From Eurosta solidaginis (lineage: Eukaryota > Arthropoda > Insecta > Diptera > Tephritidae), in NCBI RefSeq assembly GCF_040869045.1, contig NC_090321.1, positions 141,351,689-141,415,688 of the forward strand: a stretch of DNA of 64,000 nt. Direction: 5' to 3'. The notes below the pieces were generated by a model. It was given only the letters and a program-made list of their open reading frames with translations. It did no database searches and was not told where the DNA came from. Positions 21,371 through 33,739 of the stretch are shown here, in pieces. The translations under genes and the position numbers were made by a program. How positions within the stretch are numbered: the stretch's first letter is position 1; each line of letters begins with the position of its first letter.

Positions 21371-22387
21371 TAATAATTCTTCTTTATTTCTTCTGATTAC
21401 CGTTTGGTACTCTTTGAGTAAAACGAAATGTACATATATGCCCCGATTCTGAGCGTTTCCGGTAAAATAGTACCCAGAACATTATGTAACCGAATATCGT
21501 TACCAGTTCTTTTATCCGCGATTCTGGCCCAAGTGGTAACGCTGTCATCACCCAAAAACTCATAGTATCTGTGGAGAAATTTGAAAGGTAGTTTTCTTCA
21601 CTTTCACGGTTGCCACTTTGGTCCATTTGGGCCAAAAATTGTCCTTTTTAGGCAGTAGCCACGATTGGTAGTTTTCTTTCTTTTTCGCTCAAGTAAAAAT
21701 TCACAATATTGCCAAAAATTCGCCACACTCTTGTTAGCCCCCATATAATTTTGCATTTAGTTCAATGGAACTCTCACCATAAAAATTGCTTAGTCAATAC
21801 AATGTACCAGAACAATAACATTTCACCTAAGATATGATTTATGCCAGGCATTAAAAAGAAAAATGTCGTTAATTGTTGATGAAATAACCGACTAATCAAA
21901 AAAAGTCTTGTTTTATAATAATATTAATAACGGCTAGATATTTCGATCGGTTATACAACACTATGTAAAATATATGAAAATAAAAATTGCTTCTCGCCTA
22001 GCATAGCTTATAGCGAGCACTCTGCCGTGAGCCTAACACATTCAAAACTTATACAAAGAAATTCTATGCATTACTTCTCGTTTGGCACGTTGATATTTAA
22101 ATCTTTCTCATCCAGCTCAATGAGTTCAAGGACTTCCAGGACTATTGTTGTGTTAAGCCACGCAAGGTAATTGAAAACTAAGTATCTTGGCACAAGCAAT
22201 ATTTTAACTCGAATACAGAAGGACGCAAATGCAAAAGAGATTTGATTTCGGAAGAAATGTTTTGTATAAAATTATTCCCGTAGGTGATAGCAGAACCCCT
22301 GAGGCCTGGGATCAAAACTCACACTTACTGAATCTATGCTCTGATATTAAGTTTAAACGGTAAGGGAAAAAGTAAGCATCTATAAAA
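21371..22387. other. AT-rich spacer
   Basis: No coding sequence that I trust. A CCCCGATTCT word at 21440 is the inverse complement of AGAATCGGGG at 23203, about 1.77 kb away, and could be a pair of DNA-transposon ends, but I found no supporting duplication or transposase between them. Confidence 0.35.
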
Positions 22388-23696
22388 AATAGCACTAACA
22401 AAATTGCCTAATTTCATTTATGATTTACTGAGTTTTCCACATACATAGTTCGGCAACACCAGAACGCAAATTTTGAACCGTTTCTTACTAAAACCTAACT
22501 GTACTATACATTTTATTTCATTGCAATCATCAACATAATGCTAGAACCAAGAGCTTTGTGACCAAAACTAGGTTCGCAACGTTTGGTTAGCGAAAGATAT
22601 AGACTTACCCTATGTCAAAATTAGTACTATTTTTGGTTGCATGCACATATGTATATTTGTTTGTTCAGCTTGAATTAAAGGAAAGCCTTCACTATGTTTA
22701 ATAAAATTTTATATGGAAACATCCTAAAATTTTGTATTTTATACTTATAAAATAAAACAAAAATTTGGTACTTTTTTTCAATCAATTTTGGTCCCAAATG
22801 AAAACATGGTGTGGCAACCGTGTTCGCTTTACCGAAAATGTCTCACTTGTAGATACGAGGTTAACGAATAAACGGCGCGATGTGTATATTCATATTATGT
22901 TTGATAACTTTCTACATAGGTATATTGTAATTTATTCTGTGAAAGTACATAATGTAAACAAATATGTATAGCAAGAGGCAGCACTTTTTTACTATTATCT
23001 TTACTTATTTGCGCTTACAATTTATTTTTCAGTTTTGCCTTTTTCTAAACAACAGCTCTTGTGTGGTTATTTCCATGTAACCACCTACTTTTGTGGGTAA
23101 AAAATTATCCGGGTACTTTCGCGGGTAGAATACCAAAAGGGTGTAAACCTTTCCACATGGTTTCGTTACCGTGGTGAAGAATGTTGTTACCACACTAGAA
23201 TCGGGGCGATAGTGTGAAGTTATTTGTATTTATGCACATATGTGCGTATATGCATATAAACCGCTGCCTAGATGCGATGACAATGATTTTTGATGACGAT
23301 GGAGTGGGCGATGAGAGTATGTGCTACGTAGTGTTGGAGCTCTAGCGAAGACGACGACAACGATGACGATGATGATGATGACGACGTGGACAGCGACAGC
23401 GACGCCACTGTTCAAGCAATGGTGTACGGTAGTTAATGCTTACCTATTTACATATGTAGCCATGAATGCTGAGAGAGTGCATTCTAATATGAAAACTTAC
23501 AGTTAGAACGAAGAATTTTTGTAGGCAGTGGTGGCGATGATTTATTTTCAAGAAGGGGCGCGAACAGTTATCTTCTCGCACAAAATTTTATATTTTTTGA
23601 GAAAATTGATGTATGTATATATATTGTATATCAAAGTTGTTAATAAAGAAATGAAAAAAAAACAACAAGCTTCGTTACAATTTGTATATTAGTATA

Positions 23697-25208
23697 AGAG
23701 GATTGTGATAAATGAAATAAGTTTTTTTAAGTAGATGAAAAGCAACGTGTTCTCAATTGTACCAAAAAAAAATTTATCTAGCATGTAATCTTTGCGAAAC
23801 GTGTAACTTACCATCATTTGTTGTAAGGCATGTTTGTTGCGTCAGCAACAAATTAAGGTTACTTGGCATTTTTCCATTAGCCTCGTCGTTCTCATCAGAA
23901 CAATAATCTGAATTTGCGGCATAGGCAGTCTCGTTTTCTTCTTTATTCATATTTTTATTGTTTTCCAAGTGTCGAAAGCAGTCAGAGCAATCATCGGGAG
24001 TTTCACCAACTGCGTATGAAATATCAATTATACTTATTTATTTAAGTTGCACCAATTTGGATATATATATATGTATGTTATCTTCCCTGCAAAAAATAAT
24101 TAGTCTAGGTCGAGCTTCATCGATCTCTATTAATTTTTATTTTATTTTACCAATTTCGTTGCAGGCTTTTTAACTGTTCCTTAAAACCGTTAACTTAAAT
24201 TTCAGATTGACTAATCCCACTCCACCCAAAACTAGAGGAAATCAATTATACCCCACTGTAGACAAAAGAGTTCAAGCGCAGACCACTCTCTTTAGGGACC
24301 AGTTTCACCATTTTTTGCAACGTTAATATAAATATGAATGTTTGGTTGTCCACATGTTTGCCTTTCTTACTAAATCACTCTAGAATGACTGAAAGAATTA
24401 GGAAAACACTTGCCACATATGTAGATAGAAACATTTAAGCGGTTATTTTTATTTTTTTTTGAAAGTGGCAATATAGTTGAAGCTTCGAAGAGAGCCAAAC
24501 TTGTTGGACGGTAGAGTTTCGCTTTGAAACAAATGAACAAATCACGAAAAAAATCCGATTTTTTTAGTAGCCGCTATCGACTAGATCGGTGGTAGCTTCT
24601 AGCAATGTAGCAACCGAAAATCGGCAGTCTCAACTGAAATAAAGTTTATGTTACCATTGCTGATCCATTCACCGGTCTATCCATCAGCCTGTTTATCCGA
24701 GGGGTCATCTTCAAACGTTTTTTTGTGTTTTGCAATAACTTTAATTTAAAGAAATGTATTGTAATTAATTCAGCACAATACTGCCTCGGATCGCGACTAA
24801 TACTGCTGTAAAAAATAAAAATTTTTTCAAAATTACACATAATTCTGTGATAGTTAATACTTAAGGGGATATTTTCGTCATTTATAAATCTACAATGCTA
24901 AAATTGTATGTGATCAACTTCGTAAGGTGGAATTAAAAACTGAAAACAGCGTGTGACTACGTCTAATAAGGCCGCTGGAATCTTATGAAAATATTTGCAT
25001 CGAATTCAAATACAGTTGAAAATGTTGTGATATTATTTATAACCGTCTTCTTTCGCTGTTTCCCGAAATGTTTGCATATCCAGCTCAAAGCTTAGATATT
25101 AAACAATCCATAAAGCTACATGCCTTTCACCAGATCGAAAAATGCGGTACAGAGTATAAGAAAATTTTAAAATGTTACCATTCGGCGAAACACGGAAAGT
25201 TTCAAGCC
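23697..25208. other. Segment present only in the left duplication unit
   Basis: The right unit joins TATAAAA directly to AGATCAAATATATGTCAG, so about 1.5 kb is either deleted there or inserted here. The segment has a candidate exon (23812-24009, minus) and an 83-codon plus-strand open frame (25068-25319) of basic composition that I do not recognise and that extends into the shared sequence. No terminal repeats or target duplication were seen, so deletion from the right unit is the simpler reading. Confidence 0.6.
23812..24009 (-). other. Candidate internal exon, unknown gene
   Basis: On the minus strand an acceptor CATACGCAG precedes 24009 and a strong donor GATG|GTAAGT follows 23812. Between them one frame is open for 65 codons: it begins GETPDDCSDCFRH, contains an acidic stretch (DYCSDENDEANG) and ends LLTQQTCLTTND. 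The composition and flanking consensus splice sites are coding-like. The pyrimidine tract before the acceptor is weak, and I found no partner exons. It may be a host gene exon trapped among repeats, or chance. Confidence 0.35.
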
Positions 25209-25350
25209 CGGATCAAATTTCTGTCAGAACGAAAAGGGCGACCTGGCAACCAATGTTCAGAGAGTGCTCATATTCTAGAAGGAAGTCGTCTACGCCATCT
25301 TAAACGGAGGCACCGTTGAAGAACCCAGCGAAGGTGAAATTGCCCTACCC

Positions 25351-25717
25351 GCTTCCCAAGGCAGTCGGTTCTATGTACCGGAGCGACTAGGGATTTTTCC
25401 CGACCAAGGACTGTCATTTCAGTGTAACCCCATTTAATTTATTGCGTCCCTCCCACAAATTGTCATCCTCCCAGCAGCTCCTTGCAGCGGGACTGCTCCA
25501 TATTCTCTTGCTCCGTGAAGGTATCGAGTCCAATCCGGGTCCGTCTCCTGACCCCGGCCCTGAGAAATGGTTTTGCTGCGTCTGTCGGAAAAGAATCTTT
25601 TTAGGACGTTCATACTTTTGTCAGTGTCTCGTGTAAGGGATGGTTGCATCGGACTGGTTGTTCTGGGCTAGATCCCAAAACCAGACGTCCACGTAACTTC
25701 TATAAATCTTTTGTGTA
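25351..25717 (+). mobile_element. LINE-J copy C, 5' end only, made by duplication
   Basis: It has the LINE 5' end GCTTCCCAAGG, the ORF1 start with GIESNPGP and FCCVCRKRIF, and stops abruptly at CTTTTGTG|TACTAAC, which is the junction of the tandem duplication rather than a LINE end. The 5' flank TGCCCTACCCG is the same target sequence that brackets copy D, so C and D descend from one insertion. Confidence 0.92.
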
Positions 25718-27530
25718 CTAACAAAATTGCCTAGTTTCATTTATGATTTACTGAGTTTTCCACATACATAGTTCGGCAACACCAGAACGCAAATTTTGAA
25801 CCGTTTCTTACTAAAACCTAACTGTACTATACATTTTATTTCATTGCAATCAACAGCATAATGCTAGAACCAAGAGCTTTGTGACCAAAACTAGATTCAC
25901 AACGTTTGGTTGGTGAAAGATATAGACTTACCCTACGTCAAAATATAGTACTATTTTTGGTTGCATGCACATATGTTTATTTGTTTGTTCATCTTGAATT
26001 AAAGGAAAGTCTTCACTATGTTTAGTAAAATTTTATATGGAAACATCCTAAAATTTTGTATTTTATACTTATAAAATAAAACAAAAATTTGGTCCTTTTT
26101 TTCAATGAATTTTGGTCCCAAATGAAAGCATGGTGTGGCAACCGTGGTCGCTTTACCGAAAATGTCTCACTTGTAGATATGAGGTTAACGAATAAACGGC
26201 GCGATGTGTATATTCATATTATGCTTGATAAGTTTCTACATAGGTATATTGTAATTTATTCTGTGAAAGTACATAATGTAAACAAATATGTATAGCCAGA
26301 GGCAACACTTTTTTACTATTATCTTTACTTATTTGCGCTTACAAATTATTTTTCAGTTTTGCCTTTTTCTAAGCAACAGCTGTTGTGTGGTTATTTCCAT
26401 GTAACCACCTACTTTTGTGGGTCAAAAATTATCCAGGTACTTTCGCGGGTAGAATACCAAAAGGGTGTAAACCTTTCCACATGATTTCATTACCGTGGTG
26501 AAGAATGTTGTTACCACACTAGAATCGGGGCGATAGTGTGAAGTTATTTGTATTTATGCACAAATGTGCGTATATGCATATAAACCGCTGCCTAGATGCG
26601 ATGACAATGATTTTTGATGACGATGGAGTGGGCGATGAGAGTATGTCCTACGTAGTGTTAGAGCTCTAGCGAAGATGACGACAACGATGACGATGATGAT
26701 CATGATGACGACGTGTACAGCGACAGCGGCGGCCACTGTTCAAGCAATTGTGTACGGTAGTTAATGCTTACCTATTTACATATGTAGCCATGAATCTGAG
26801 AGAGTGCATTCTAATATGAAAACTTACAGTTAGAACGAAGAATTTTTGTAGGCAGTGGTGGCGATGATTTATTTTCAAGAAGGGGCTCGAACAGTTATCT
26901 TCTCGCACAAAATTTCATATTTTTTGAGAAAATTGATGTATGTATATATATTGTATATCAAAGTTGTTAATAAAGGAAAAAAATACAACAAGCTCCGTTA
27001 CAATTTGTATATTAGTATAAAAAGATCAAATATATGTCAGAACGAAAAGGCGACCTGGCAGCCAATGTTCAGAGAGTGCTCAGATTCTAGAAGGAAGTCG
27101 TCTACGCCATCTTAAACGGAGGCACCGTTGAAGAACCCAGCGAAGGTGAAAATGTCCTACCCGCTTCCCAAGGCAGTCGGTTCTATGTACCGGAGCGACT
27201 CGGGATTTTTCCCAACCAAGGACTGTCATTTCAGTGTAACCCCATTTAATTTAGTGCGTCCCTCCCATAAATTGTCATCCTCCCAGCAGCTCCTTGCAGC
27301 GGGACTGCTCCATATTCTCTTGCTCCGTGAAGGTATCGAGTCCAGTCCGGGTCCGTCTCCTGACCCCGGCCCTGAGAAATGGTTTTGCTGCGTCTGTCGG
27401 AAAAGAATCTTTTTAGGATGGTCATACTTTTGTCAGTGTGTCTCGTGTAAGGGATGGTTGCATCGGACTGGTTGTTCTGGGCTATATCCCAAAACCAGAC
27501 GTCCACGTAACTTCTATAAATCTTTTGTGG
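25718..27530. repeat. Tandem duplication, right unit
   Basis: It matches the left unit at both ends but lacks its middle 1.5 kb. The right unit continues without a break into the rest of LINE-J copy D, which shows that the duplication breakpoint lay inside the LINE. Confidence 0.9.
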
Positions 27531-27691
27531 TTCCTTGCTGTTCATGCCAACGGGCGTCCCGTAGTCTACGCCTCAGTGCGCCCCCACTACCTTCCAGCAG
27601 CCCCGCTGCTCAGCAAGCCACAACAAGTACCCGCTGCTGCACGCGCCCCACGGCACCACCAACTCATACGGCTGCTCCCACTCACCCCTAA
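27164..27691 (+). pseudogene. LINE-J ORF1, copy D
   Basis: The frame encodes LLHILLLREGIESSPGP: Ser replaces the Asn of the 2A-like motif. The finger follows complete: FCCVCRKRIF, QCVSCKGWLHRTGCSGL, giving Cys pairs, His and Cys in the PHD/RING order. A Ser/Pro-rich linker leads to a stop at 27691, earlier than in copy E. In family terms ORF1 proteins bind the LINE RNA; the finger could bind histone tails, but that is inference. Confidence 0.8.
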
Positions 27692-28059
27692 AATGTCCGT
27701 AGTTGAGTCAGAAGCAATGCCGAGCAGCAGCACCTGCTCTCCCTCTCTTTTCCGGCAGCAATCGTGTAGGTCAGGGAAACATACTCTTAGTCCCTACCTC
27801 CTTTTGCACCGTTTGCCAACACAAAATATATATGTTTGCGACATATATTGCAGCTCCTGCATTGGGCGGTGCCACTTTACTAGATGTTCTGGTCTCCGCG
27901 ACGGCAACCCCCCGACGGGTTTTATTGCGCCATGTTGCCAGGCCGCATGCCCAAATACACCGGGTACCCCAATGCTTACCCAAGGACGTACAGTCCCAGG
28001 GCCACAACAGCAGTTGCGTCCTAGCCTTTTACAACCCAGAGTGACGACGTCTCCCCCGT

Positions 28060-28800
28060 TGCCCTTCAGAATTATGCAGTTAAACTGTAATGGATTAACT
28101 GGGAAGAACACGTAGATAGTCGATTTCAGGAAGCGGCACAGCATCCGCATTGCCGCGATTCAAGAGACTAAACTCACAGCAAGATCTGCTCTGCAGACCT
28201 GTTCTGGCTATAATGTCCACAGAAAAGATCGCGAGAGCAGAAATGGAGGCGGCCTCGCGTTTATCATACACCACTCTGTGCAATATCATATATTTGATCC
28301 CGACATCGGCCGCAGGGACAGTGCCTTAGAACGTCAAGGCTTGTCTGTCCGGTCAGGCGATGCAAACCCAGAAATCATCAACATCTACATCCCTCCTGCC
28401 ACCTGTTGCCCCAGAGGATACCGCCCTAATATCAGCGCCTTACTCGCTGGCAATAATCGCATTATCTTGGGCGATTTCAATGCCCATCACGAGCTATGGC
28501 GTTCAAACTTGCACGCAGACAGTAGGGTTGAGATGTTTGCGGATCAAATAGAAGAAACGACGTTCTGCACAATAAACGGAGATACCCCCACAAGTATGGT
28601 AGGAAGCTGTCACACTTCGCCGGATATATCAATCGTGAGCGCAGGACTCGTAAACTGCGTCAACTGGCAGCCGATGGTAACATTGGCATTTGACCACATA
28701 CCTATACGTATTTCGCTCGAGCATACCGCCGACTTCATCGTCACAGAAAAACGCACTTTCATAAACTTCAAACAAGGAAAGTGAGACGAATACAAATCCT
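28060..28800 (+). pseudogene. LINE-J endonuclease domain, copy D
   Basis: An EEP-type endonuclease that would nick target DNA: MQLNCNGLTGK near 28080, AAIQETK near 28155, GGGLAFIIHHSVQYH, then IILGDFNAHHELW (about 28460-28500), SPDISIVSAG and LAFDHIPI. The catalytic N, E, D, N and H positions are all readable. The part from 28278 to 28784 is one open frame, whereas the N-terminal part is interrupted by stops. Confidence 0.82.
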
Positions 28801-28989
28801 TTACAGACAACCGCTTGGCTGCCCTCCCTATTCCGACTGATGATCGCCAAGGGGAGCGTGCTTTCCGCAAGGTCATTGAATCCGCTTCGGCTCGCCGGTA
28901 GAATTCCCGAAACTCGGCCTCATTTTCCGGCGGAGGCCGCAAACTTAGCGAGATAACGTGACCTTATAAGCCTGCTCGATCCCGGTGAC

Positions 28990-30804
28990 CCCCAAATAAG
29001 TGATATAAACCAAGGCATCAGAATGCTCGTGGATGAACACAAGCGGACGAAATGCGAGGAGCTCCTAAGCGGTTGTAACTTCCCTGCCGGTGTAGGTAGA
29101 CTTTGGTCCACCGTAAAGTACCTATCGAATCCGTCTACGCACAGTGACAAAATTTCCATCGCCTTTGACGATAAAGTGCTGTCGGATGCGAACAAATGCG
29201 CGAGCGCTTTCTGCCGGCAATATATAATGCATTCTACGGTCGACAAAGACGGAGGCCAACAGACGCGCACATAAACATATATTAAGCGCGTCTCCAATCA
29301 CCATCACCGCCAAAGAGGTTGAGGACGCCATCGGTCATGCTGAACCATCCAAAGCAGTGGGCTTTGGCCATTCCGATGCTTAAAAGCCTAGAGAAAGAGT
29401 GTTTCAAATATTTAGCACATGTCTTCAACCCGTCTCTTTCCACCTTTGTCATTTCCGAAAAATGGAAAATGGCCAAGGTGGTCCCGCTACTAAGGCCTGG
29501 GAAACCAGCTAACATAGGAGAGTCATATCGCCCGATATCTCTCCTACCGCCAGTAGCCAAGAGGCTTGAATCCATTTTGCTCCCCTACTTCAAAGTAAAT
29601 TTGCAGCTAGCCTGTCATCAGTATGGCTTTAGAAAACACCATAGCACCACAACCGCGCTAAATACCATTAGCACCCAGATAAATTGCGGTTTAAATCAAA
29701 ACCCCACCATAGAACAGTACTCGTTGCGCTAGACCTATCAAAAGCTTTTGATACGGTCAACCATGGCACATTGCTGCAAGACCTGGAAGGGTCTACCCTT
29801 CCCCCATGTCTTAAAAGGTGGATCGCAAATTCTCTGGGTGGTCGGCAGGCATCGGTGCAATTTAGAAATGAATAATCTAAAGCAAGAATAATTAAACAAG
29901 GGGTGCCACAAGGTGGTGTCCTATCCCCACTTTTGGTTAACTTCTATATATCAAAGCTACCTTCGCCACCAGAAGGAGTTACTATCGTTCCTACGCCGAT
30001 GATTGCACAATAATGGCCACAGGCCCAGGCCCACAGATCGATGAGCTTTGCAACAGAATAAACGGCTACCTCACTGATCTCTCCAGTTTGTTCGCCTTGC
30101 GAAACCTGGCATTATCACCGACTAAATCCTCCGCGACCTTATTTACAACATGGACGTCCCAAATGTCGACCATTTTGAACATCCACGTCGATGGCACTAC
30201 GCTACCGACTGTCCTAGACCCCAAAATCTTAGGTGTGACGTTTGATCAGGATCTAAATTTTGGTGATAATGCAGCCGCAATTGTACCGAAAATCCAGAGC
30301 CGTAATAAAATCCTCAAATCTCTTGCTGGCAGTACTTGAGGAAAAGATGAAGAAACGCTCATTACCACTTACAAAGCAATTGACCAGCCGATTGCATGCT
30401 ACGCGTCCCCGATATGGTCGCCAAGACTAAAGACCACTCACTGGAAGAAGCAACAGGCTTGTCAAAATACTGCCCCAGGACCGCCACGGGTTGTGTTCTT
30501 ATGTCCCCAGAACACCATCTACATAATGAGGCGAGAATACTCCCAATCAGGGAGAGAAATGAGATGCTACTTCGCTCAACTTCGATCTGGATACTGTAAC
30601 AGGTTAAACTCTTACCTATCTAGAATCAACCCCGACATACAAAATGTGTACCCCGCTTGCAATGTGTCCTTACATGACACCAACCATCTCTTTAATTGTA
30701 ATGTGGAACCAACGCCTCTAACACACCTCTCATTATGGTCCACCCTTGTTGAAACTGCAACATTCCTTGGACTCCCGTTAGAGGACATTGATGACAATTT
30801 GTGA
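28990..30804 (+). pseudogene. LINE-J reverse transcriptase, copy D
   Basis: The frame is broken repeatedly (near 29250, 29350, 29730, 29875, 29995, 30340 and 30560). Readable blocks are SYRPISLL, ALDLSKAFDTVNH, GVPQGGVLSP and the post-palm region LALSPTKSSATLF. The YADD codons sit next to a small deletion (CGTTCCTACGCCGATGAT) relative to copies B and E, and about 290 bases of the C-terminal half are missing compared with copy E. Confidence 0.82.
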
Positions 30805-30863
30805 TTGGTCGCACCTATTGGATGGGGCACTGCTACAACAACAACAACAACATGCCCTACCCG

Positions 30864-31274
30864 CCCTTCATTAATTGCTAATGGAGTATTCTACGGTTGG
30901 ATGGTACACACTTTTTTTTCAAGATAAAGAAAAACTATAACTTTTTCAGACAAGGTATTTGTACGGGAGAGCAGTCAATCTGGTGAAACTTTAGCGAAAC
31001 TATTAATAACTGTTTTTGTTTTATCGACCTATTGCTAAAGGACTGCAAGTCCGGTTCGAGCTCAAGGACAGAAAAATAATTTTAATGATAGTTAATATTT
31101 TTTGAATTTTTCTTTAATTGAAAATTTTTTTTTATTTTCGGAATAGAAGATAGAACATTTTTTAGACGCCTGCCATAGCTGCGCAGATAAATCCATTTCG
31201 AAGGTTGCTAAGCCTTCATCATCAGTACTCTTGAGGCAGGCTGCGTTAATCATTCAGCGGTGGTTTGTTTTATT
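30864..31274. other. Spacer between LINE-J copies D and E
   Basis: A B-box-like GGTTCGAGCTC at about 31053 could be the remains of a tRNA-derived SINE, followed by long A/T tracts. No coding sequence. Three bases away from copy D's target duplication the DNA is otherwise anonymous. Confidence 0.35.
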
Positions 31275-31336
31275 GATAAATTGCTGCTGTTGTTGTTGTT
31301 GTAGCAATGCTCGCCCCACCTAATAGCCGCGACCGA

Positions 31337-33270
31337 TCACAAATTGTCATCAATATCTTCTAACGGGAGTCCAAGGAAACTTGCCGTTTCAACAGGGGTG
31401 GACCATAAGGAAAGGGGTGTTAGAGGCGTTGGTTCCACATTACAATTGAAGAGATGGTTGGTGTCATGTTGGGACACATTGCAAGCGGGGCATACATTTT
31501 GTATGTCGGGGTTGATTCTGGATAGGTAAGAGTTTAACCTGTTACAGTATACAGAACGAAGTTGAGCAAGAGTGACACGCGTTTCCCTGGGGAGTATGCG
31601 TTCCTCTTCCGCGAGTTCTGGATATTTTTCTTCAAGTACTGGATTCACCGGGCAATTCCCGACATAAAGGTCCGACGCCTGTCTATGGAGTTCACCAAGG
31701 ACCTGCTCGTGTTTTTTCGCTTCATACGGCTGGGTTCTGAGGTGCCGTATTTCCTCAAAATGCTTACGGAGATGACTCCTTAGGCCCCTAGGCGGTGCTG
31801 GTTCGTCAATCAGATGTCTGTTGGAATGCCCAGGTTTCTGGGTATTCAACAGAAACTGTTTGGTCAGCATCTCATTTCTCTCCCTGATGGGGAGTATTCT
31901 CGCCTCATTATGCAGATGGTGTTCTGGGGATATAAGAAGACAGCCCGTGGCGATTCTGAGAGCAGTATTTTGGCAGGCCTGTAGTTTCTTCCAGTGGGTA
32001 GTTTTTAGGCTTGGCGACCATATGGGTGACGCGTAGCACGTAATCGGCTGGCTAATTGCTTTGTATGTGGTCATGAGCGTTTCTTTATCTTTTCCCCAGG
32101 TACTGCCAGCAAGGGATTTGAGGATTTTATTACGGCTCTGAATTCTCGGAACAATTGGGGTTGCGTGCGCACCAAAATGCAGATCCTCATCAAACGTCAC
32201 ACCCAAGATTTTGGGGTGTAGGACAGTCGGTAGCGTAGTGCCATCGACGTGGATGTTCAATATGGTCGACATTTGGGGCGTCCAAGTTGTAAATAAGGTC
32301 GCGGAAGATTTAGTCGGTGACAATGCCAGATTTCGCGAGGCGAAAAAACTGGAGAGATCAGGGAGATAGCCGTTTATTTTATTGCATAGCTCATCGATCT
32401 CTGGGCCTGGGCCTGTGGCCATTATTGTGCAGTCGTCGGCGTAGGAAACAATTGTTACTCCTTCCGGTGGTGAAGGTAGCTTAGATATGTAGAAATTAAA
32501 CAAAAGTGGGGATAGGACACCACCCTGTGGCACCCCTTGTTTAATTCTCCTTGTTTTTGATGTTTCGTTTCTGAATTGCACCGATGCCTGCCGACCACCC
32601 AGATAATTTGCGGTCCACCTTTTAAGACATGGGGGAAGGGTAGACCCTTCCAGGTCTTGCAGTAATGAGCCATGGTTGACCTATCAAAGGCTTTTGATAG
32701 GTCTAGCGCTACGAGTACTGTTCTATGGTGGGGGTATTGATTCAAACCGCAATTTATCTGGGTGCTAATAACATTTAGCGCGGAGGTCGTGCTATAGAGT
32801 TTTCTGAAGCCATGCTGATGAGGGGCTAACTGCAAATGTGCTTGGAAATAAGGGAGCAAAATGGCTTCAAGCGTCTTTGCCACTGGCGATAGGAGAGATA
32901 TCGGACGATATGACTCACCTACGTTAGCTGGTTTCCCAGGCTTTAGTAGCGGGACCACCTTGGTCATTTTCCATTTCTCGGGTATGGCAAAGGTGGAGAG
33001 AGACAGGTTGAAGACATGCGCTAAATATTTGAACCCCTCTTTCCCTAGGCTTTTATGCATCGGAATGGCTATGCCGTCTGGGCCCACTGCTTTGGATGGT
33101 TTAGCGTGGCCAATGGCATCTTCAACCTCTCTGGCGGTGATGGTAATTGGTGACGTGCTGAATTTATGTTTATGTGCGTGTCTGTTGGCCCTCCGTCGTC
33201 TATCTTTGTCGACCGTAGAATGCATTTCATATTGACGGCAGAAAGCGCTGGTGCATTTTTTCGAATCCAC
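31337..33270 (-). pseudogene. LINE-J ORF2 reverse transcriptase and C-terminus, copy E
   Basis: Two long open frames cover it, 33270-32455 and 32581-31337, separated by a single-base deletion in the SKAFD region (TTTGATAGG against TTTGATACGG in other copies). Motifs are SYRPISLLSPVAK, ALDLSKAFD, GVPQGGVLSPLLF, VSYADDCTIM, NLALSPTKSS and KILGVTFDEDL. The C-terminal knuckle CPACNVSQHDTNHLFNC is intact and followed by the family-wide ending. Apart from this one frameshift the RT is complete. Confidence 0.9.
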
Positions 33271-33739
33271 TGGGGCAACAGGTGGCAGGAGGGATGTAGA
33301 TGCTGATGATTTCTAGGTTTGCATCGCCTGACCGGACAGATAGGCCTTGACGTTCTAAGACATTGTCCCTGCGTTCGATGCCAGGATCAAATATATAATA
33401 TTGCACAGAGTGGTGTATGATAAACGCGAGGCCGCCTCCATTTCCGCTCTCGCGGTCTTTCCTGTGGACGTTATACCCAGAGCAGTTCTGCAATGCAGAT
33501 CTTGCTGTGAGTTTACTCTCTTGAATCGCAGCAATGCGGATGTTGTGCCGCTTCATGAAATCGACTATCTCCGTAATCTTCCCAGTTAGTCCATTACAGT
33601 TTAACTGCAGAATTCTGAAGTGCATGAGAGGTGACGGCGCCACTCTAGGGGTAAGTGACGGGTGACTACGCCTAGGTTGTGGAAGGCCAGGACGCAATTG
33701 CTGTTGTGGCCTTGGGACTGGGCGCCCTTGGGCAAGCAT
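33271..33739 (-). pseudogene. LINE-J ORF2 endonuclease N-terminus, copy E, deleted
   Basis: It reads ILQLNCNGLTGK, AAIQESKL, GGGLAFIIHHSVQYY and IYIPPATCCPSG, and then jumps to sequence that in copy B lies about 720 bases downstream (EKMHQRF in a shifted frame). The DFNAHH and DH motifs are lost, so no active nuclease can be made. Confidence 0.85.

Larger units (their letters stand above)
22388..25717. repeat. Tandem duplication, left unit
   Basis: It starts at CACTAACAAAATTGCC and ends inside LINE-J sequence at AAATCTTTTGTG. Its first part (22388 to about 23696) matches 25718 to about 27015, and its last part (25209-25717) matches 27030-27530. The middle 23697-25208 has no counterpart in the right unit. 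The match includes anonymous AT-rich DNA, a GAT/GAC trinucleotide run at about 23350 and the LINE 5' end. Confidence 0.9.
27163..30852 (+). mobile_element. LINE-J copy D, full length
   Basis: About 3.69 kb, from GCTTCCCAAGG to a (CAA)n tail. Target duplications TGTCCTACCCG (27153-27163) and TGCCCTACCCG (30853-30863) differ at one base. The order is structured 5' end, ORF1 (2A-like motif and PHD-like finger), endonuclease, reverse transcriptase and terminal zinc knuckle. Many frameshifts break the second half. Confidence 0.93.

Noticed and set aside
22765..22971. 68-codon plus-strand frame also present at 26089-26295
   Set aside because: Its conservation is explained by the recent tandem duplication, and no motif is visible.
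23230..23415. Val/Ile-rich minus-strand open frame with a counterpart at 26554-26736
   Set aside because: It is a translation of the GAT/GAC trinucleotide run, repeated only because the segment is duplicated.
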